A DNA stretch of 64,000 nt from Nitrincola tapanii (GTDB lineage: Bacteria; Pseudomonadota; Gammaproteobacteria; Pseudomonadales; Balneatricaceae), in contig NZ_SMRS01000001.1 of assembly GCF_008368715.1 (NCBI RefSeq), positions 483,769-547,768 on the forward strand, written 5' to 3'. The translations under genes and the position numbers were made by a program. The first letter of the stretch is position 1. Each line of letters begins with the position of its first letter. The notes below the pieces were generated by a model that worked only from the letters and a program-made list of their open reading frames with translations, had not been told where the DNA came from and did no database searches. Positions 45,222 through 55,270 of this stretch are shown here, piece after piece.

Positions 45222-46640
45222 ATGAAGGTTAAACGCATCTTCGCTCCAGATATGCGTCAAGCAATGCGCCGCGTCCGAGAGGAGATAGGCGCAGATGCCG
45301 TCATTATTTCTAACCACCGGGTTGCGGGGGGAGTTGAGCTAGTCGCCGCACGCGAAGAAGATTATGAGATGGCACAGGCCGAAATTCGACGCAATCGTCA
45401 AGCCCAGGCGGCGAAAATGGTGCGTCCTGAATCTAAGCGCCAGATGCCAGATGCCGATCTTGTTGCCGAAATGCAAAAAGCTCAATTGCGCATTGCGCAG
45501 GCGCGTCAGCGTGCGGAAGAGCCGCAAATACCGCAGGACATCCAGGCTAATCGTCAGATCGAAGATGAAGATGATGAAGATCTGCGCTTTATTCTACAGT
45601 CATTAAAAGCGCGACAAGAGAGTCGTCAGAAACCACCACTTCCTGATTTATCCGAAAACCCCTGGGACCTTGTACCGGATGGGCGTACGGAGCCGAGTGT
45701 GCATTTGCCTTCGGATGATGTGGTTCGCGGGATGCAGCAAGAAATACATCAGCTACGTGCTTTGCTTGAACAGCAGCTTAAGCAGATGCAGATGCCGGCG
45801 GCCTCGCAGGAGATTTGGCGTGATCCCCAGCATCGAGACTTGGCTCAGCAGCTGGAGCGTTTGGGCGTGAGTCAGGCGCTGTCTCGACAGCTGTTGGCTA
45901 GCCTTGAAACTGGTTTGTCCTTCGAGGAAGCCTGGCGCAATTTGCTGGCGCGCTTAACGGATTCAATTCCAGTGGTGGGTGAAGAGTTTATCGCGCGTGG
46001 TGGAATGATCGCATTTGTTGGGCCAACAGGTGTCGGCAAAACCACCACCATCGGCAAGTTGGCGGCGCGCTATGTGTTGCAGCATGGCAGTTCGGGGCTG
46101 GCATTGGTCACCACGGATTGTTTTCGTATTGCCGCACATGAGCAGTTGCGTACTTTTGGTCGAATTTTAGATGTGCCTGTACGAGTGGTGGATGAAAACC
46201 ATAATCTCGAAGAGGTGCTTTTATCGCTGCGTGGTAAGCGCTTGGTCTTGATTGATACGGCCGGTATGAACGCTCAGGATCCGATGGGACGCGTGCAGCT
46301 GGATATGCTTTCTTCGGTATCGCTGCGATTGAAAAAGCTTTTAGTGTTGTCTTGTTCCAGTCAGCGCCAGCTTTTGGAAAATGCTTGGAAAAACTACCAG
46401 GAATTGGGACTGAATGCCTGCATTCTCAGTAAATTAGATGAGTCCGGTAGTCTGGGTGAGGCGATGAGTTTGGCCATTGAAAAGCAGCTGCCTATCGCCT
46501 ATATCACAGATGGGCAGAAGATACCGGATGATCTAGTCGTGGCCACACGTGGAGATTTGGTCAGTCGAGCAGTTGTCACTGCTGAACGGCAAGGTGCGAG
46601 TGGTGCGCCCCAGGCCTCTGTCAATTATCGAGCCGGTTAG
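45222..46640 (+). CDS. flhF: Flagellar placement GTPase FlhF
   Basis: This SRP-type GTPase directs the flagellum to the cell pole. It opens with MKVKRIFAPDMRQAMRRVREEIG (basic N domain), then a Gln/Glu-rich linker and the NG domain with G1 motif GPTGVGKTTT near residue 266 and LIDTAGM (G3). The 472 aa are typical. Pairing with FleN next door indicates polar, number-controlled flagellation. Confidence 0.95.
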   Translation: MKVKRIFAPDMRQAMRRVREEIGADAVIISNHRVAGGVELVAAREEDYEMAQAEIRRNRQAQAAKMVRPESKRQMPDADLVAEMQKAQLRIAQARQRAEEPQIPQDIQANRQIEDEDDEDLRFILQSLKARQESRQKPPLPDLSENPWDLVPDGRTEPSVHLPSDDVVRGMQQEIHQLRALLEQQLKQMQMPAASQEIWRDPQHRDLAQQLERLGVSQALSRQLLASLETGLSFEEAWRNLLARLTDSIPVVGEEFIARGGMIAFVGPTGVGKTTTIGKLAARYVLQHGSSGLALVTTDCFRIAAHEQLRTFGRILDVPVRVVDENHNLEEVLLSLRGKRLVLIDTAGMNAQDPMGRVQLDMLSSVSLRLKKLLVLSCSSQRQLLENAWKNYQELGLNACILSKLDESGSLGEAMSLAIEKQLPIAYITDGQKIPDDLVVATRGDLVSRAVVTAERQGASGAPQASVNYRAG

Positions 46641-46652
46641 TAGGGATAAGGG

Positions 46653-47471
46653 ATGATAAAAGAGGCTCACCCAGTAAAAGTGATCGCCGTGACCGGAGGT
46701 AAAGGTGGGGTTGGCAAGACTAACGTTTCGGTCAATCTATCGGTCGCACTGAGTGAAATGGGGCGGCGTGTGGTTTTGATGGATGCCGATTTAGGTTTAG
46801 CGAACGTCGATGTCCTGCTCGGGTTGCGCGCTAAGCGAACCCTAGCGGATGTGTTGGAGGGGCGTTGTAGCTTGCAAGAGGTGTTGGTGCAGGCTGCGGA
46901 AAAAATGTGGATTGTCCCTGCATCCTCCGGTACACAAGAGATGACGGCGCTTTCTGAACATCAACATGCCGAATTGATCCATGCCTTTAATGATATTGCC
47001 GATATGATGGATGTTTTGGTTGTAGATACTGCGGCAGGTATCTCAAATTCGGTAGTGAGTTTTGTGCGTGCGGCTCAAGAGGTGTTGGTGGTGGTCTGTG
47101 ATGAGCCGACATCCATCACCGATGCTTATGCGTTGATTAAGTTGTTGAACCGTGATTATCGAGTGAATCGTTTCCGTGTCTTGGCAAATATGGTGCATTC
47201 TGACCAAGAAGGGCGCAATATGTTCAGCAAATTGCTCACGGTCACGGATCGCTTTTTAGATGTAACCCTTCAATATGTAGGCTCAATCCCTTATGATGAA
47301 TCGGTTCGAAAAGCAGTTCAGAAACAAACGGTTGTTTTAAAGGCCTTCCCGAAAAGTCGAGCTGCTTTAGCTTATAGGCAGTTGGCAAATCGGGTCGATG
47401 GCTGGCCAGTACTCAAAAGCCCAAGAGGGCATCTGGAATTTTTCGTAGAGCGTTTAGTGCAGCAATCCTAA
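46653..47471 (+). CDS. fleN: Flagellar number regulator FleN (FlhG)
   Basis: This MinD/ParA-type ATPase antagonises FleQ and limits flagellar number. It has the deviant Walker A GGKGGVGKTN (K22), the MDADLGLANVDVLLG switch and VVDTAAG. It is 272 aa and follows flhF by 12 bases. Confidence 0.95.
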   Translation: MIKEAHPVKVIAVTGGKGGVGKTNVSVNLSVALSEMGRRVVLMDADLGLANVDVLLGLRAKRTLADVLEGRCSLQEVLVQAAEKMWIVPASSGTQEMTALSEHQHAELIHAFNDIADMMDVLVVDTAAGISNSVVSFVRAAQEVLVVVCDEPTSITDAYALIKLLNRDYRVNRFRVLANMVHSDQEGRNMFSKLLTVTDRFLDVTLQYVGSIPYDESVRKAVQKQTVVLKAFPKSRAALAYRQLANRVDGWPVLKSPRGHLEFFVERLVQQS

Positions 47472-47497
47472 ACGCTCTCAGCTGACGAAGAAGCGGC

Positions 47498-48208
47498 ATG
47501 TATAACCAGCTTGAATTTAACTCGAGCCAAGACTTGATCGCGCAGTATGCTCCTCTGGTCAAGCGTATCGCTCAGCATCTGATGGCGCGCTTGCCGGCTA
47601 GTGTTACTTTGGATGATCTTTTGCAATCAGGCATGATTGGTCTACTCGAAGCGGCGCGTAAGTATGATCCGAGCAAAGGGGCCAGCTTTGAGACCTATGC
47701 GGGTATCCGTATCCGTGGGGCTATCATAGATGAGGTTCGGCGGGGTGATTGGACGCCGCGTTCTGTGCATCGTAATGGTCGACGTGTCGCTGAAGCGATC
47801 CAGGCCGTAGAAGCGCGGACCGGGCGTGATGCGACCGATGCAGAGGTGGCAGCCGAAATGGGGGTGTCGATTCAGTCGTATCATGCCTTTCTGCAAGATT
47901 CGATGGAAAGTCGGCTATTTAGTATTGATGAGCTGACGGAGCAGGATGAAGATCATTCTGCCTTACAGCTTGAGGCAGAGGACCAAGGCCCAGCAATTGC
48001 TGTGCAACAGCAGGGTTTTCGTGCTTCCTTGGTCGCGGCTTTGGAAAGTTTACCCGAGCGTGAGCGCTTAGTGCTTGCACTCTATTACGATGAAGAGCTG
48101 AATCTTAAGGAAATCGGTAGTATTCTGGGAGTCAGCGAGTCGAGAGTGAGTCAGATTCACTCTCAGGCTGCGCTTAGGTTGCGTAGCCGGCTGAAGGACT
48201 GGCAGTAA
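47498..48208 (+). CDS. fliA: Sigma-28 factor FliA
   Basis: RNA polymerase sigma factor for late flagellar and chemotaxis genes. The 236 aa include region 2 (GSFETYAGIRIRGAIIDE-like, here ASFETYAGIRIRGAI), region 3 and region 4 (LPERERLVLALYYDEELNLKEIGSILGVSESRVSQIHSQA). Its likely target is the 436-462 promoter. No anti-sigma flgM lies in the window. Confidence 0.96.
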   Translation: MYNQLEFNSSQDLIAQYAPLVKRIAQHLMARLPASVTLDDLLQSGMIGLLEAARKYDPSKGASFETYAGIRIRGAIIDEVRRGDWTPRSVHRNGRRVAEAIQAVEARTGRDATDAEVAAEMGVSIQSYHAFLQDSMESRLFSIDELTEQDEDHSALQLEAEDQGPAIAVQQQGFRASLVAALESLPERERLVLALYYDEELNLKEIGSILGVSESRVSQIHSQAALRLRSRLKDWQ

Positions 48209-48223
48209 ACGTAAATATAAAGG

Positions 48224-48238
48224 CCGATTCTGAATCGG
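48224..48238. other. Palindrome between fliA and cheY
   Basis: CCGATTC-T-GAATCGG is a perfect 7-bp inverted repeat with a 1-base centre, located 60 bases before cheY. No T-run follows. The one-base centre argues against an RNA hairpin and for a possible protein site. Confidence 0.4.
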
Positions 48239-48283
48239 TAAGTCTATCAGTGTCTTTGAGTTATAAAGCTGGGGGAAAGTGTC

Positions 48284-48667
48284 TTGAAAAAAGACATACG
48301 GATACTGGTGGTCGATGATTTTTCGACCATGCGACGTATCATCAAAAATCTGCTGCGTGATCTGGGATTCACGAATGTTGAAGAGGCTGATGATGGCAAA
48401 ACGGCATTGCCGATTTTGCAGCAAGGTCGTATCGACTTTCTGATCACCGACTGGAATATGCCAGGCATGACCGGCATAGATCTGTTAAAGACGGTGCGAG
48501 CGGATCCCGCTTTGTCACATATCCCTGTGTTAATGGTTACGGCTGAAGCGAAGCGTGAGCAGATCATTGCTGCGGCTCAGGCGGGTGTGAATGGATATGT
48601 AATCAAACCTTTTACAGCGGTGGTGCTCAAGGAAAAAATCGAGAAGATCTTCGAACGACTCGAATGA
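48284..48667 (+). CDS. cheY: Chemotaxis response regulator CheY
   Basis: The 127-aa single receiver domain has D11, D12, phospho-Asp D56 (ITDWNMPG), T86 and K108 (VIKPF), the full CheY set. It uses a TTG start with GGGGGAAAG upstream. Phosphorylated CheY binds FliM and is cleared by CheZ, encoded next. Confidence 0.95.
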   Translation: MKKDIRILVVDDFSTMRRIIKNLLRDLGFTNVEEADDGKTALPILQQGRIDFLITDWNMPGMTGIDLLKTVRADPALSHIPVLMVTAEAKREQIIAAAQAGVNGYVIKPFTAVVLKEKIEKIFERLE

Positions 48668-48691
48668 GACCTGCCTGAAGAGAGTGACAGG

Positions 48692-49492
48692 ATGAATAAT
48701 AAAGTCGCCACGATAGAGTTTGAGGGTTTGGAAGCTTTTTTACAGCAGAAAGCCCGAGCATTGGTTACAACCCTTGAACAGGGGAATCTGGCTAGTGCAA
48801 TAGAACTGATCAATGAGCTGCAACAAGCACGTCACCAAGTTTTTTATAATGAAGTAGGTCATTTAACGCGCGGATTACACGAAGCGATTAAGGCCTTTTC
48901 CTCAGATATTGATGAAAAAATGAGTTCAAACGCGGATGACAGTTTGCCTGCTATGGCGGACGCCTCAGACCGTTTGGCTTATGTCATTGAACTCACCGAA
49001 AAGACTTCTCATGAAACGATGGATCGTGTTGATGTGTCGTTAAGTCTGGTGGATCGTCTAGATAACCAATCGGAACGCTTTCGTGATCTTCTGCTCCTGG
49101 TGGGGCAGTTAGAAGGTGAGTTTAAAGCGTTAGATGGTGTCTATGATCGTACCTGTGCCGTCAAGGATGAGTCTGAAAAAACGATTGAGCAGTTGCGCTC
49201 GGTTCTCACCGATATTCTTGTCTCACAAAGCGTTCAGGACATTACCGGTCAGTTGATTCGCCGTGTCATCACGCTGATGACTCAAGTCGAAATTCAACTG
49301 GTCAAGTTGATGGAGATGGCAGCTAAGGTTGAGCGCTTGAGCGGTTTTGAGCTCCTGGCGGGTGAGGATGCGGAAGCATCTCAACAGAGTGAGGATATTG
49401 CTGCTCAGGGGCCGCAAGCGCGCACCAAACAAAAAAGTGCCGTGTCCGATCAGGACGAAGTGGACGAATTGTTATCCAGTCTTGGTTTTTAA
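48692..49492 (+). CDS. cheZ: CheY phosphatase CheZ
   Basis: This 266-aa helical protein has the catalytic Gln in the QSVQDITGQ motif (Q182) and the C-terminal CheY-docking peptide DEVDELLSSLGF. It removes phosphate from CheY. It lies between cheY and cheA. Confidence 0.94.
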   Translation: MNNKVATIEFEGLEAFLQQKARALVTTLEQGNLASAIELINELQQARHQVFYNEVGHLTRGLHEAIKAFSSDIDEKMSSNADDSLPAMADASDRLAYVIELTEKTSHETMDRVDVSLSLVDRLDNQSERFRDLLLLVGQLEGEFKALDGVYDRTCAVKDESEKTIEQLRSVLTDILVSQSVQDITGQLIRRVITLMTQVEIQLVKLMEMAAKVERLSGFELLAGEDAEASQQSEDIAAQGPQARTKQKSAVSDQDEVDELLSSLGF

Positions 49493-49505
49493 GTAGGAGA
49501 TCTCT

Positions 49506-51572
49506 ATGAGTCTCGATGTAGATCAGGAAATTCTAGAAGATTTCCTCGTAGAGGCCGGTGAAATACTGGAACAGCTATCAGAGCAGTTGGTTGAGCTGGA
49601 GCAGCGTCCAGATGATCGTGATTTGCTCAATGCTATTTTTCGTGGATTCCACACAGTTAAGGGTGGTGCCGGTTTTTTGCAGTTGAATGCCATGGTGGAC
49701 TGCTGTCATAAGGCGGAAAACCTGTTTGACTTGCTGCGTAATGGTGAGCTTAAGGTTTCGGCTACTTTGATGGACGTGGTATTGCAGGCTCTGGACGCTG
49801 TGAATCATATGTTTGATAACGTGCGCAGCGGAGAGGAGCCCGTACCTGCTTCGCCTGAGTTGATGCAACGTTTGGTCGCGTTCACCCAAGGAGGTGAGCC
49901 TGAACCGGTGGTCCCTAAAAAAACTGTGATTGAGCCGCCCACGGCGCCTCAGCCTGTGCGGGCTGACGTGGAGCGCCCCGTGAATCCTAATACACCGAAT
50001 GATGAGTTTGATTTTCTGCTGAGTGAACTGGCAGGGGCGGCACCAGAAGAAGCCGTTAGCTCGGTGACCTCAGGCGATGATGATTTGATCACGGAAGATG
50101 AGTTTGAAGCCTTACTGGATCAGTTGCATGGTTCCGGTGGTGCGCCAGGTAAATCGCAGGCCATGCCCTCTGAAACGGTGGCTGCCAGTGGCGATGAGAT
50201 CTCCGAAGATGAATTTGAATCCTTGCTGGACCAGTTGCAAGCGGCTGGCCAAGGGGCATTTGCGCATGTCAAACCCCATGAGCCTGAAGTTCCAACGGCC
50301 GCTTCTGCGGAGCCTAAGTTGACCGTTAAGCCTGCTGAGGAGCTGGACCCCGTGATCCTGCCGGAAACTCCCAAGGTTTCGGGATTGCAGCCTCAAAAAG
50401 TGGTGCAGGAAAGCAATGTACGTGTGGATACGGCATTGTTGGACAAAATCATGAACATGGTGGGTGAGCTGGTTTTGGTGCGCAATCGCTTAGTGCGTTT
50501 GGGCGGTGCCGGTGATGATGAGGAGATGTCCAAAGCCTTAGGCACTTTGGATATGGTGACTGCCGATTTACAGATGTCGGTGATGAAAACACGCATGCAG
50601 CCGGTGAAGAAGGTCTTTGGCCGCTTCCCGCGCTTGATCCGCGATCTATCCCGCAGCTTAAACAAAGAGATACAGTTAGAGTTACGCGGTGAAGAAACTG
50701 ATCTGGATAAGAACCTAGTTGAAGCTTTAGCCGATCCTTTGATTCACCTGGTGCGCAATGCTGTGGATCATGGCATTGAGTCGCCGGCTGAGCGTGAGCG
50801 CATGGGTAAACCACGTGAGGGACATGTTCTGCTTTCTGCTGAGCAGGAAGGGGATCATATCCTGCTGATCATTCGTGATGACGGAGCGGGCATGGATCCA
50901 GAAAAGCTGCGTCGTCTTGCGGTGCAGCGCGGTATGTTGGATTCGGAGTCGGCTGCGCGACTCAGTGATCATGAGTGTTTTAATCTGATATTCCATGCCG
51001 GTTTCTCGACCAAGAATGAAATCTCAGATGTTTCTGGGCGTGGTGTGGGTATGGATGTGGTGAAAACTAAGATCACCCAGCTCAACGGTACCTTGGCGAT
51101 CGACTCCGTCATGGGGCAGGGAACACAAATTGCCATTCAAGTGCCCTTGACCCTAGCGATTATGCCAACCCTAATGGTGACGCTTGAGGATCAGGCGTTT
51201 GCCTTGCCGTTGGTCAATGTCAATGAAATTTACAATCTTGATCTCACCAAAACGAATATTGTGGATGGACAGCAGGTCATCATTGTACGTGATCAGGCTT
51301 TGCCTCTGTTTCACCTGAAGCGTTGGATGGTGAAGGGCTGTGAGTATGAGCCATTGCCGGAGCAGGGACACGTCGTGATTGTGTCCGTTGGTACAACGCG
51401 GGTGGGATTTGTCGTCGATCAGTTGGTGGGTCAGGAGGAAGTGGTGATTAAGCCGTTAGGCTCGATTCTGCATGGAACTCCAGGTTTATCTGGTGCAACG
51501 ATAACCGGTGATGGTCGAATTGCTTTGATCATTGATATCCCTAATTTGTTGAAACGTTACGCAGCGACTTGA
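49506..51572 (+). CDS. cheA: Chemotaxis histidine kinase CheA
   Basis: CheA has 688 aa, with an Hpt domain (H49 in FRGFHTVKGGAGF), a long linker (about 130-300), a dimerisation helix pair (about 305-370), a kinase domain (N418 in HLVRNAVDHG; DDGAGMD) and a CheW-like C-terminal domain (about 550-688). No folded P2-like domain is obvious in the linker. It instead contains three short acidic motifs: NDEFDFLLSEL (165-175), ITEDEFEALLDQL (195-207) and ISEDEFESLLDQL (232-244). These resemble the CheY-binding peptides of FliM and CheZ. It is the central kinase for flagellar chemotaxis. Confidence 0.96.
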   Translation: MSLDVDQEILEDFLVEAGEILEQLSEQLVELEQRPDDRDLLNAIFRGFHTVKGGAGFLQLNAMVDCCHKAENLFDLLRNGELKVSATLMDVVLQALDAVNHMFDNVRSGEEPVPASPELMQRLVAFTQGGEPEPVVPKKTVIEPPTAPQPVRADVERPVNPNTPNDEFDFLLSELAGAAPEEAVSSVTSGDDDLITEDEFEALLDQLHGSGGAPGKSQAMPSETVAASGDEISEDEFESLLDQLQAAGQGAFAHVKPHEPEVPTAASAEPKLTVKPAEELDPVILPETPKVSGLQPQKVVQESNVRVDTALLDKIMNMVGELVLVRNRLVRLGGAGDDEEMSKALGTLDMVTADLQMSVMKTRMQPVKKVFGRFPRLIRDLSRSLNKEIQLELRGEETDLDKNLVEALADPLIHLVRNAVDHGIESPAERERMGKPREGHVLLSAEQEGDHILLIIRDDGAGMDPEKLRRLAVQRGMLDSESAARLSDHECFNLIFHAGFSTKNEISDVSGRGVGMDVVKTKITQLNGTLAIDSVMGQGTQIAIQVPLTLAIMPTLMVTLEDQAFALPLVNVNEIYNLDLTKTNIVDGQQVIIVRDQALPLFHLKRWMVKGCEYEPLPEQGHVVIVSVGTTRVGFVVDQLVGQEEVVIKPLGSILHGTPGLSGATITGDGRIALIIDIPNLLKRYAAT

Positions 51573-51596
51573 GCGTGACAGATCAGGGGATGCTGT

Positions 51597-52736
51597 ATGA
51601 CTGTCAAAGTATTAATCGTAGATGATTCGAGCTTTTTTCGTAATCGTATTGAAGATGCGTTAAAAAGTGATCCGCGTATTCAAATTCTCGGCACCGCCGT
51701 GAATGGTAAAGAAGCCGTGGAGAAGGCGCGTTTACTCAAACCGGATTTGATTACCATGGATGTTGAGATGCCACAGATGAACGGCATCGAAGCGGTACGT
51801 CAAATTATGCGTGAAGCGCCAACGAATGTATTGATGCTCTCCTCCCTCACTCACGAGGGTGTTCGTGTTACCTTACAAGCGTTAGAAGCGGGTGCGGCGG
51901 ATTATCTGCCCAAAGATATTCGTGCTTGGATGGATCGTTCAAGCCAATTGCGTAAGGATCTGATAGATCGTGTGGTGGCATTGGGTAGCTCCAAGCGCAG
52001 TTTTACGCGCTCAGTGTTTGACTCACGGCCCATCCCGGCGTCGACCGGCAGCATGCATGTCTTTAAACCGGATGCGGTGACTGCTCCGGTTTCTGCAACA
52101 CCCTCAACACTCGCCGCGCGCAGCAGCTCTGCATCCATGTCTAAGTCCGGCTCTGCACGCGCGAAATTTCCGGATTGCCGTGTAGTGGTGATTGGAGCTT
52201 CAACCGGCGGACCCGCTGCTTTACAGCGAGTGCTTTGTGCTTTACCTGCTAGTTTTCCTTATCCCATTTTATTGGTGCAGCATATGCCGGGCACCTTTAC
52301 CAAGGTATTTGCTGAGCGATTAAATCAGCAAGCGGCAATTCAGGTGCGAGAAGCCGTAGACGGTGATCGTCTCCAACCGGGTGTGGCGCTTTTGTGCCCG
52401 GGAGGATTTCAGATGATCCTAGATCCGCGTCAGGCGGATCGTGTACGCATCATGGCGGGAGATGAGCGTTTAATTTATAAGCCGAGCGTAGATGTGACTT
52501 ATGCCTCTGCCGCTAAAACTTATCAGTCTAAAGTCTTGGCCATTATTTTAACGGGTATGGGTGCAGATGGCTGTGACGGTGCGCGCTTATTAAAGCAGTC
52601 GGGTGCGAGTATTTGGGCGCAAAGTAAAGAAACTTGTACGATTTATGGTATGCCGCAAGCCGTTGTCAATGCAGGCCTGGCGGATGCTGTGTTGGATCTA
52701 GATGATATCGCGGATCTGTTGGCGACACGTAAATAA
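51597..52736 (+). CDS. cheB: Chemoreceptor methylesterase CheB
   Basis: A receiver domain (phospho-Asp D55 in ITMDVEMPQMNG) is joined by a Ser/Ala-rich linker to the methylesterase domain with GASTGGPAAL (catalytic Ser), VQHMPGTF (His) and ILTGMGADG (Asp). It is 379 aa. CheR is not in the window. In Pseudomonas motC-motD follow; here a ParA gene follows directly. Confidence 0.95.
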   Translation: MTVKVLIVDDSSFFRNRIEDALKSDPRIQILGTAVNGKEAVEKARLLKPDLITMDVEMPQMNGIEAVRQIMREAPTNVLMLSSLTHEGVRVTLQALEAGAADYLPKDIRAWMDRSSQLRKDLIDRVVALGSSKRSFTRSVFDSRPIPASTGSMHVFKPDAVTAPVSATPSTLAARSSSASMSKSGSARAKFPDCRVVVIGASTGGPAALQRVLCALPASFPYPILLVQHMPGTFTKVFAERLNQQAAIQVREAVDGDRLQPGVALLCPGGFQMILDPRQADRVRIMAGDERLIYKPSVDVTYASAAKTYQSKVLAIILTGMGADGCDGARLLKQSGASIWAQSKETCTIYGMPQAVVNAGLADAVLDLDDIADLLATRK

Positions 52737-52770
52737 ACGATGCGATTTTGATGAATTTTAGGAAATAAGC

Positions 52771-53552
52771 ATGCGGGTATGGTCTGTAGCCAATCAGAAA
52801 GGTGGCGTGGGGAAAACAACAACGGTCGTGACCTTGGCGGGTTTGCTCACAGAGGTCGGTTACCGTGTGTTGCTGGTTGATCTTGATCCGCATGGATCAC
52901 TGACAAGCTATTTTCGCTTTGATCCCGATGAAATTGAGCGCAGTGTTTATGATCTCTTCGAGCAGCCAGCGCTGACAGCACCTCAAGTGAATTCTTTAAT
53001 CCTTAAAACGTCCCATGAATCGATTGATTTGATGCCTGCGTCCACAGCGCTGGCGACACTTGAGCGTAAGGCAGTAGGTAAAGAAGGATTGGGGCTGCAA
53101 GTGGCCAAAGCTCTCAGGTTTCTGCAGGATCGTTATGATTTTGTATTAATCGATAGCCCACCTGTTCTAGGTGTTTTGATGGTGAATGCCCTGGCGGCTT
53201 GTCAGCATCTGCTCGTGCCGGTGCAAACCGAGTATCTCGCGCTTCGTGGTTTAGAGCGGATGGTGCGGACCATTGAAATGGTCAATCGTGCGCGTCGACA
53301 AAAATTGACGCATACGATTATCCCGACTTTTTATGATCGCCGCACTCAGGCATCGGTGAGTAGCTTGCGTGAGCTTTATCAACGTTATCCTGATCAGGTC
53401 TCAGGGGCAGTCATTCCGGTCGATACTAAATTCCGTAATGCGAGTATCAAGGGGTTAGTTCCCTCTTCATTAGATGCCGGAAGTCGTGGTGTGCATGCTT
53501 ATGCGCGTTTGCTAAGACAGTTGTTAGAAGTGCGTAAAGCGGGGCAAAGCGG

Positions 53553-53556
<4 letters not shown>
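52771..53556 (+). CDS. ParA-family ATPase of the chemotaxis cluster (ParC-like)
   Basis: A 261-aa ParA-type ATPase with deviant Walker A NQKGGVGKTT, VDLDPHGS and VLIDSPP. Its position next to cheB and before a CheW-like gene matches the ATPase that places chemoreceptor arrays at the pole in Vibrio and Pseudomonas. It overlaps the next gene by four bases. It is distinct from fleN. Confidence 0.9.
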
Positions 53557-54274
<718 letters not shown>

Positions 54275-54275
<1 letters not shown>

Positions 54276-54697
54276 TGTGGAACGAACTGCCTGGGTTGGC
54301 CATCGGGATGATCATCCTGATGGTCATCACTTTATTGCTGCTGGTGGCGCTTGCTTGGTGGGTGCGTCTGCGCTTGCGCAAACAAGAACAGCAGCACCAG
54401 GTGTTAATTAATGTTTTGCGTAACGAAATACAGGGCTTTACCGGTAGCTCCATCGGCATGGGTAAGCGTTTGTTAGAGATTGAAGAAAAATTAAATCTAA
54501 CGGCTGAAAAGCAGGTTGAGTTGGAAAATCGTGATCCAGGTGTTTTAGCCTACAATCAAGCAGCTCGTCTCATGGAGATGGGTGCAGGGGTCGAAGATCT
54601 GATCAAAACCTGTGGTATCGGGCGGCCTGAAGCAGAATTGATGGCGCTTTTACACCGCGAACTGCAAACACAAGATAAAATCAGCCATAAACCCTAA
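54275..54697 (+). CDS. DUF2802 membrane-anchored protein
   Basis: The 140-aa protein has one N-terminal membrane helix (about residues 7-29) and a cytoplasmic tail. The C-terminal motif YNQAARLMEMGAGVEDLIKTCGIGRPEAELMALLHRE is the DUF2802 core, resembling a small helix-turn-helix. It follows chemotaxis ParA/CheW genes in many polar flagellates. The ATG overlaps the previous stop (TGATG). Role unknown. Confidence 0.85.
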
Positions 54698-54740
54698 GTG
54701 AACACTTCTTCAGTCGCTGTTATCTGTGCAGTGCATCACG

Positions 54741-54746
54741 TATAAT
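54741..54746 (+). promoter_or_regulatory. -10 element of the likely ndk promoter
   Basis: A perfect TATAAT lies 45 bases before the ndk ATG. No good -35 is seen at 16-18 bases, so the promoter may depend on other contacts. Confidence 0.45.
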
Positions 54747-54790
54747 TGCCCCCTTTTATCGACCTTAGTTTTAATTTAGGACATGTAAAC

Positions 54791-55198
54791 ATGGCAATTG
54801 AACGTACGCTTTCAATCATTAAACCTGACGCCGTCGCCAAGAATGCAATCGGTGCCATTTTGTCGCGCTTTGAACAGGCAGGTTTAAAAGTGGTTGCAAT
54901 GCAGATGAAGAGCCTCAGCAAAGAGGAAGCTGAAGGTTTTTATGCGGAGCACAAAGAGCGTCCTTTCTTCGCAGATCTGGTTGCATTCATGACCTCGGGT
55001 CCCGTGGTTGTTCAGGTTTTGGAAGGTGAAAACGCCGTGCGTTTGAACCGTGATTTAATGGGGGCGACTAACCCTAAAGAAGCGGCTGAAGGCACCATTC
55101 GTCGTGACTTTGCCACCTCTATTGATGCTAATGCTGTGCACGGTTCTGATTCCCCAGAGTCTGCAGCACGTGAGATTGCATATTTCTTTCCAGGTTAA
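54791..55198 (+). CDS. ndk: Nucleoside diphosphate kinase
   Basis: Transfers the gamma-phosphate from ATP to nucleoside diphosphates. It has 135 aa, starting [14 protein letters not shown], with active-site H117 in [18 protein letters not shown] precedes the ATG. It is slightly shorter than E. coli Ndk (143). Standard location before rlmN. Confidence 0.97.
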   Translation: MAIERTLSIIKPDAVAKNAIGAILSRFEQAGLKVVAMQMKSLSKEEAEGFYAEHKERPFFADLVAFMTSGPVVVQVLEGENAVRLNRDLMGATNPKEAAEGTIRRDFATSIDANAVHGSDSPESAAREIAYFFPG

Positions 55199-55217
55199 TT
55201 CAGCCAGGAAAGCATGG

Positions 55218-55238
55218 GGTCGGTAGTGTTTCACTGCC
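55218..55238 (+). other. Hairpin between ndk and rlmN
   Basis: TCGGTAGTG / CACTGCCGA pair over nine positions (one G-U) around a TTT loop. No U-tract follows, so it is more likely an RNA-processing or attenuating structure than a terminator. Confidence 0.35.
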
Positions 55239-55270
55239 GATCCAGTGACATCCAAGTTTTAGGTACACAC

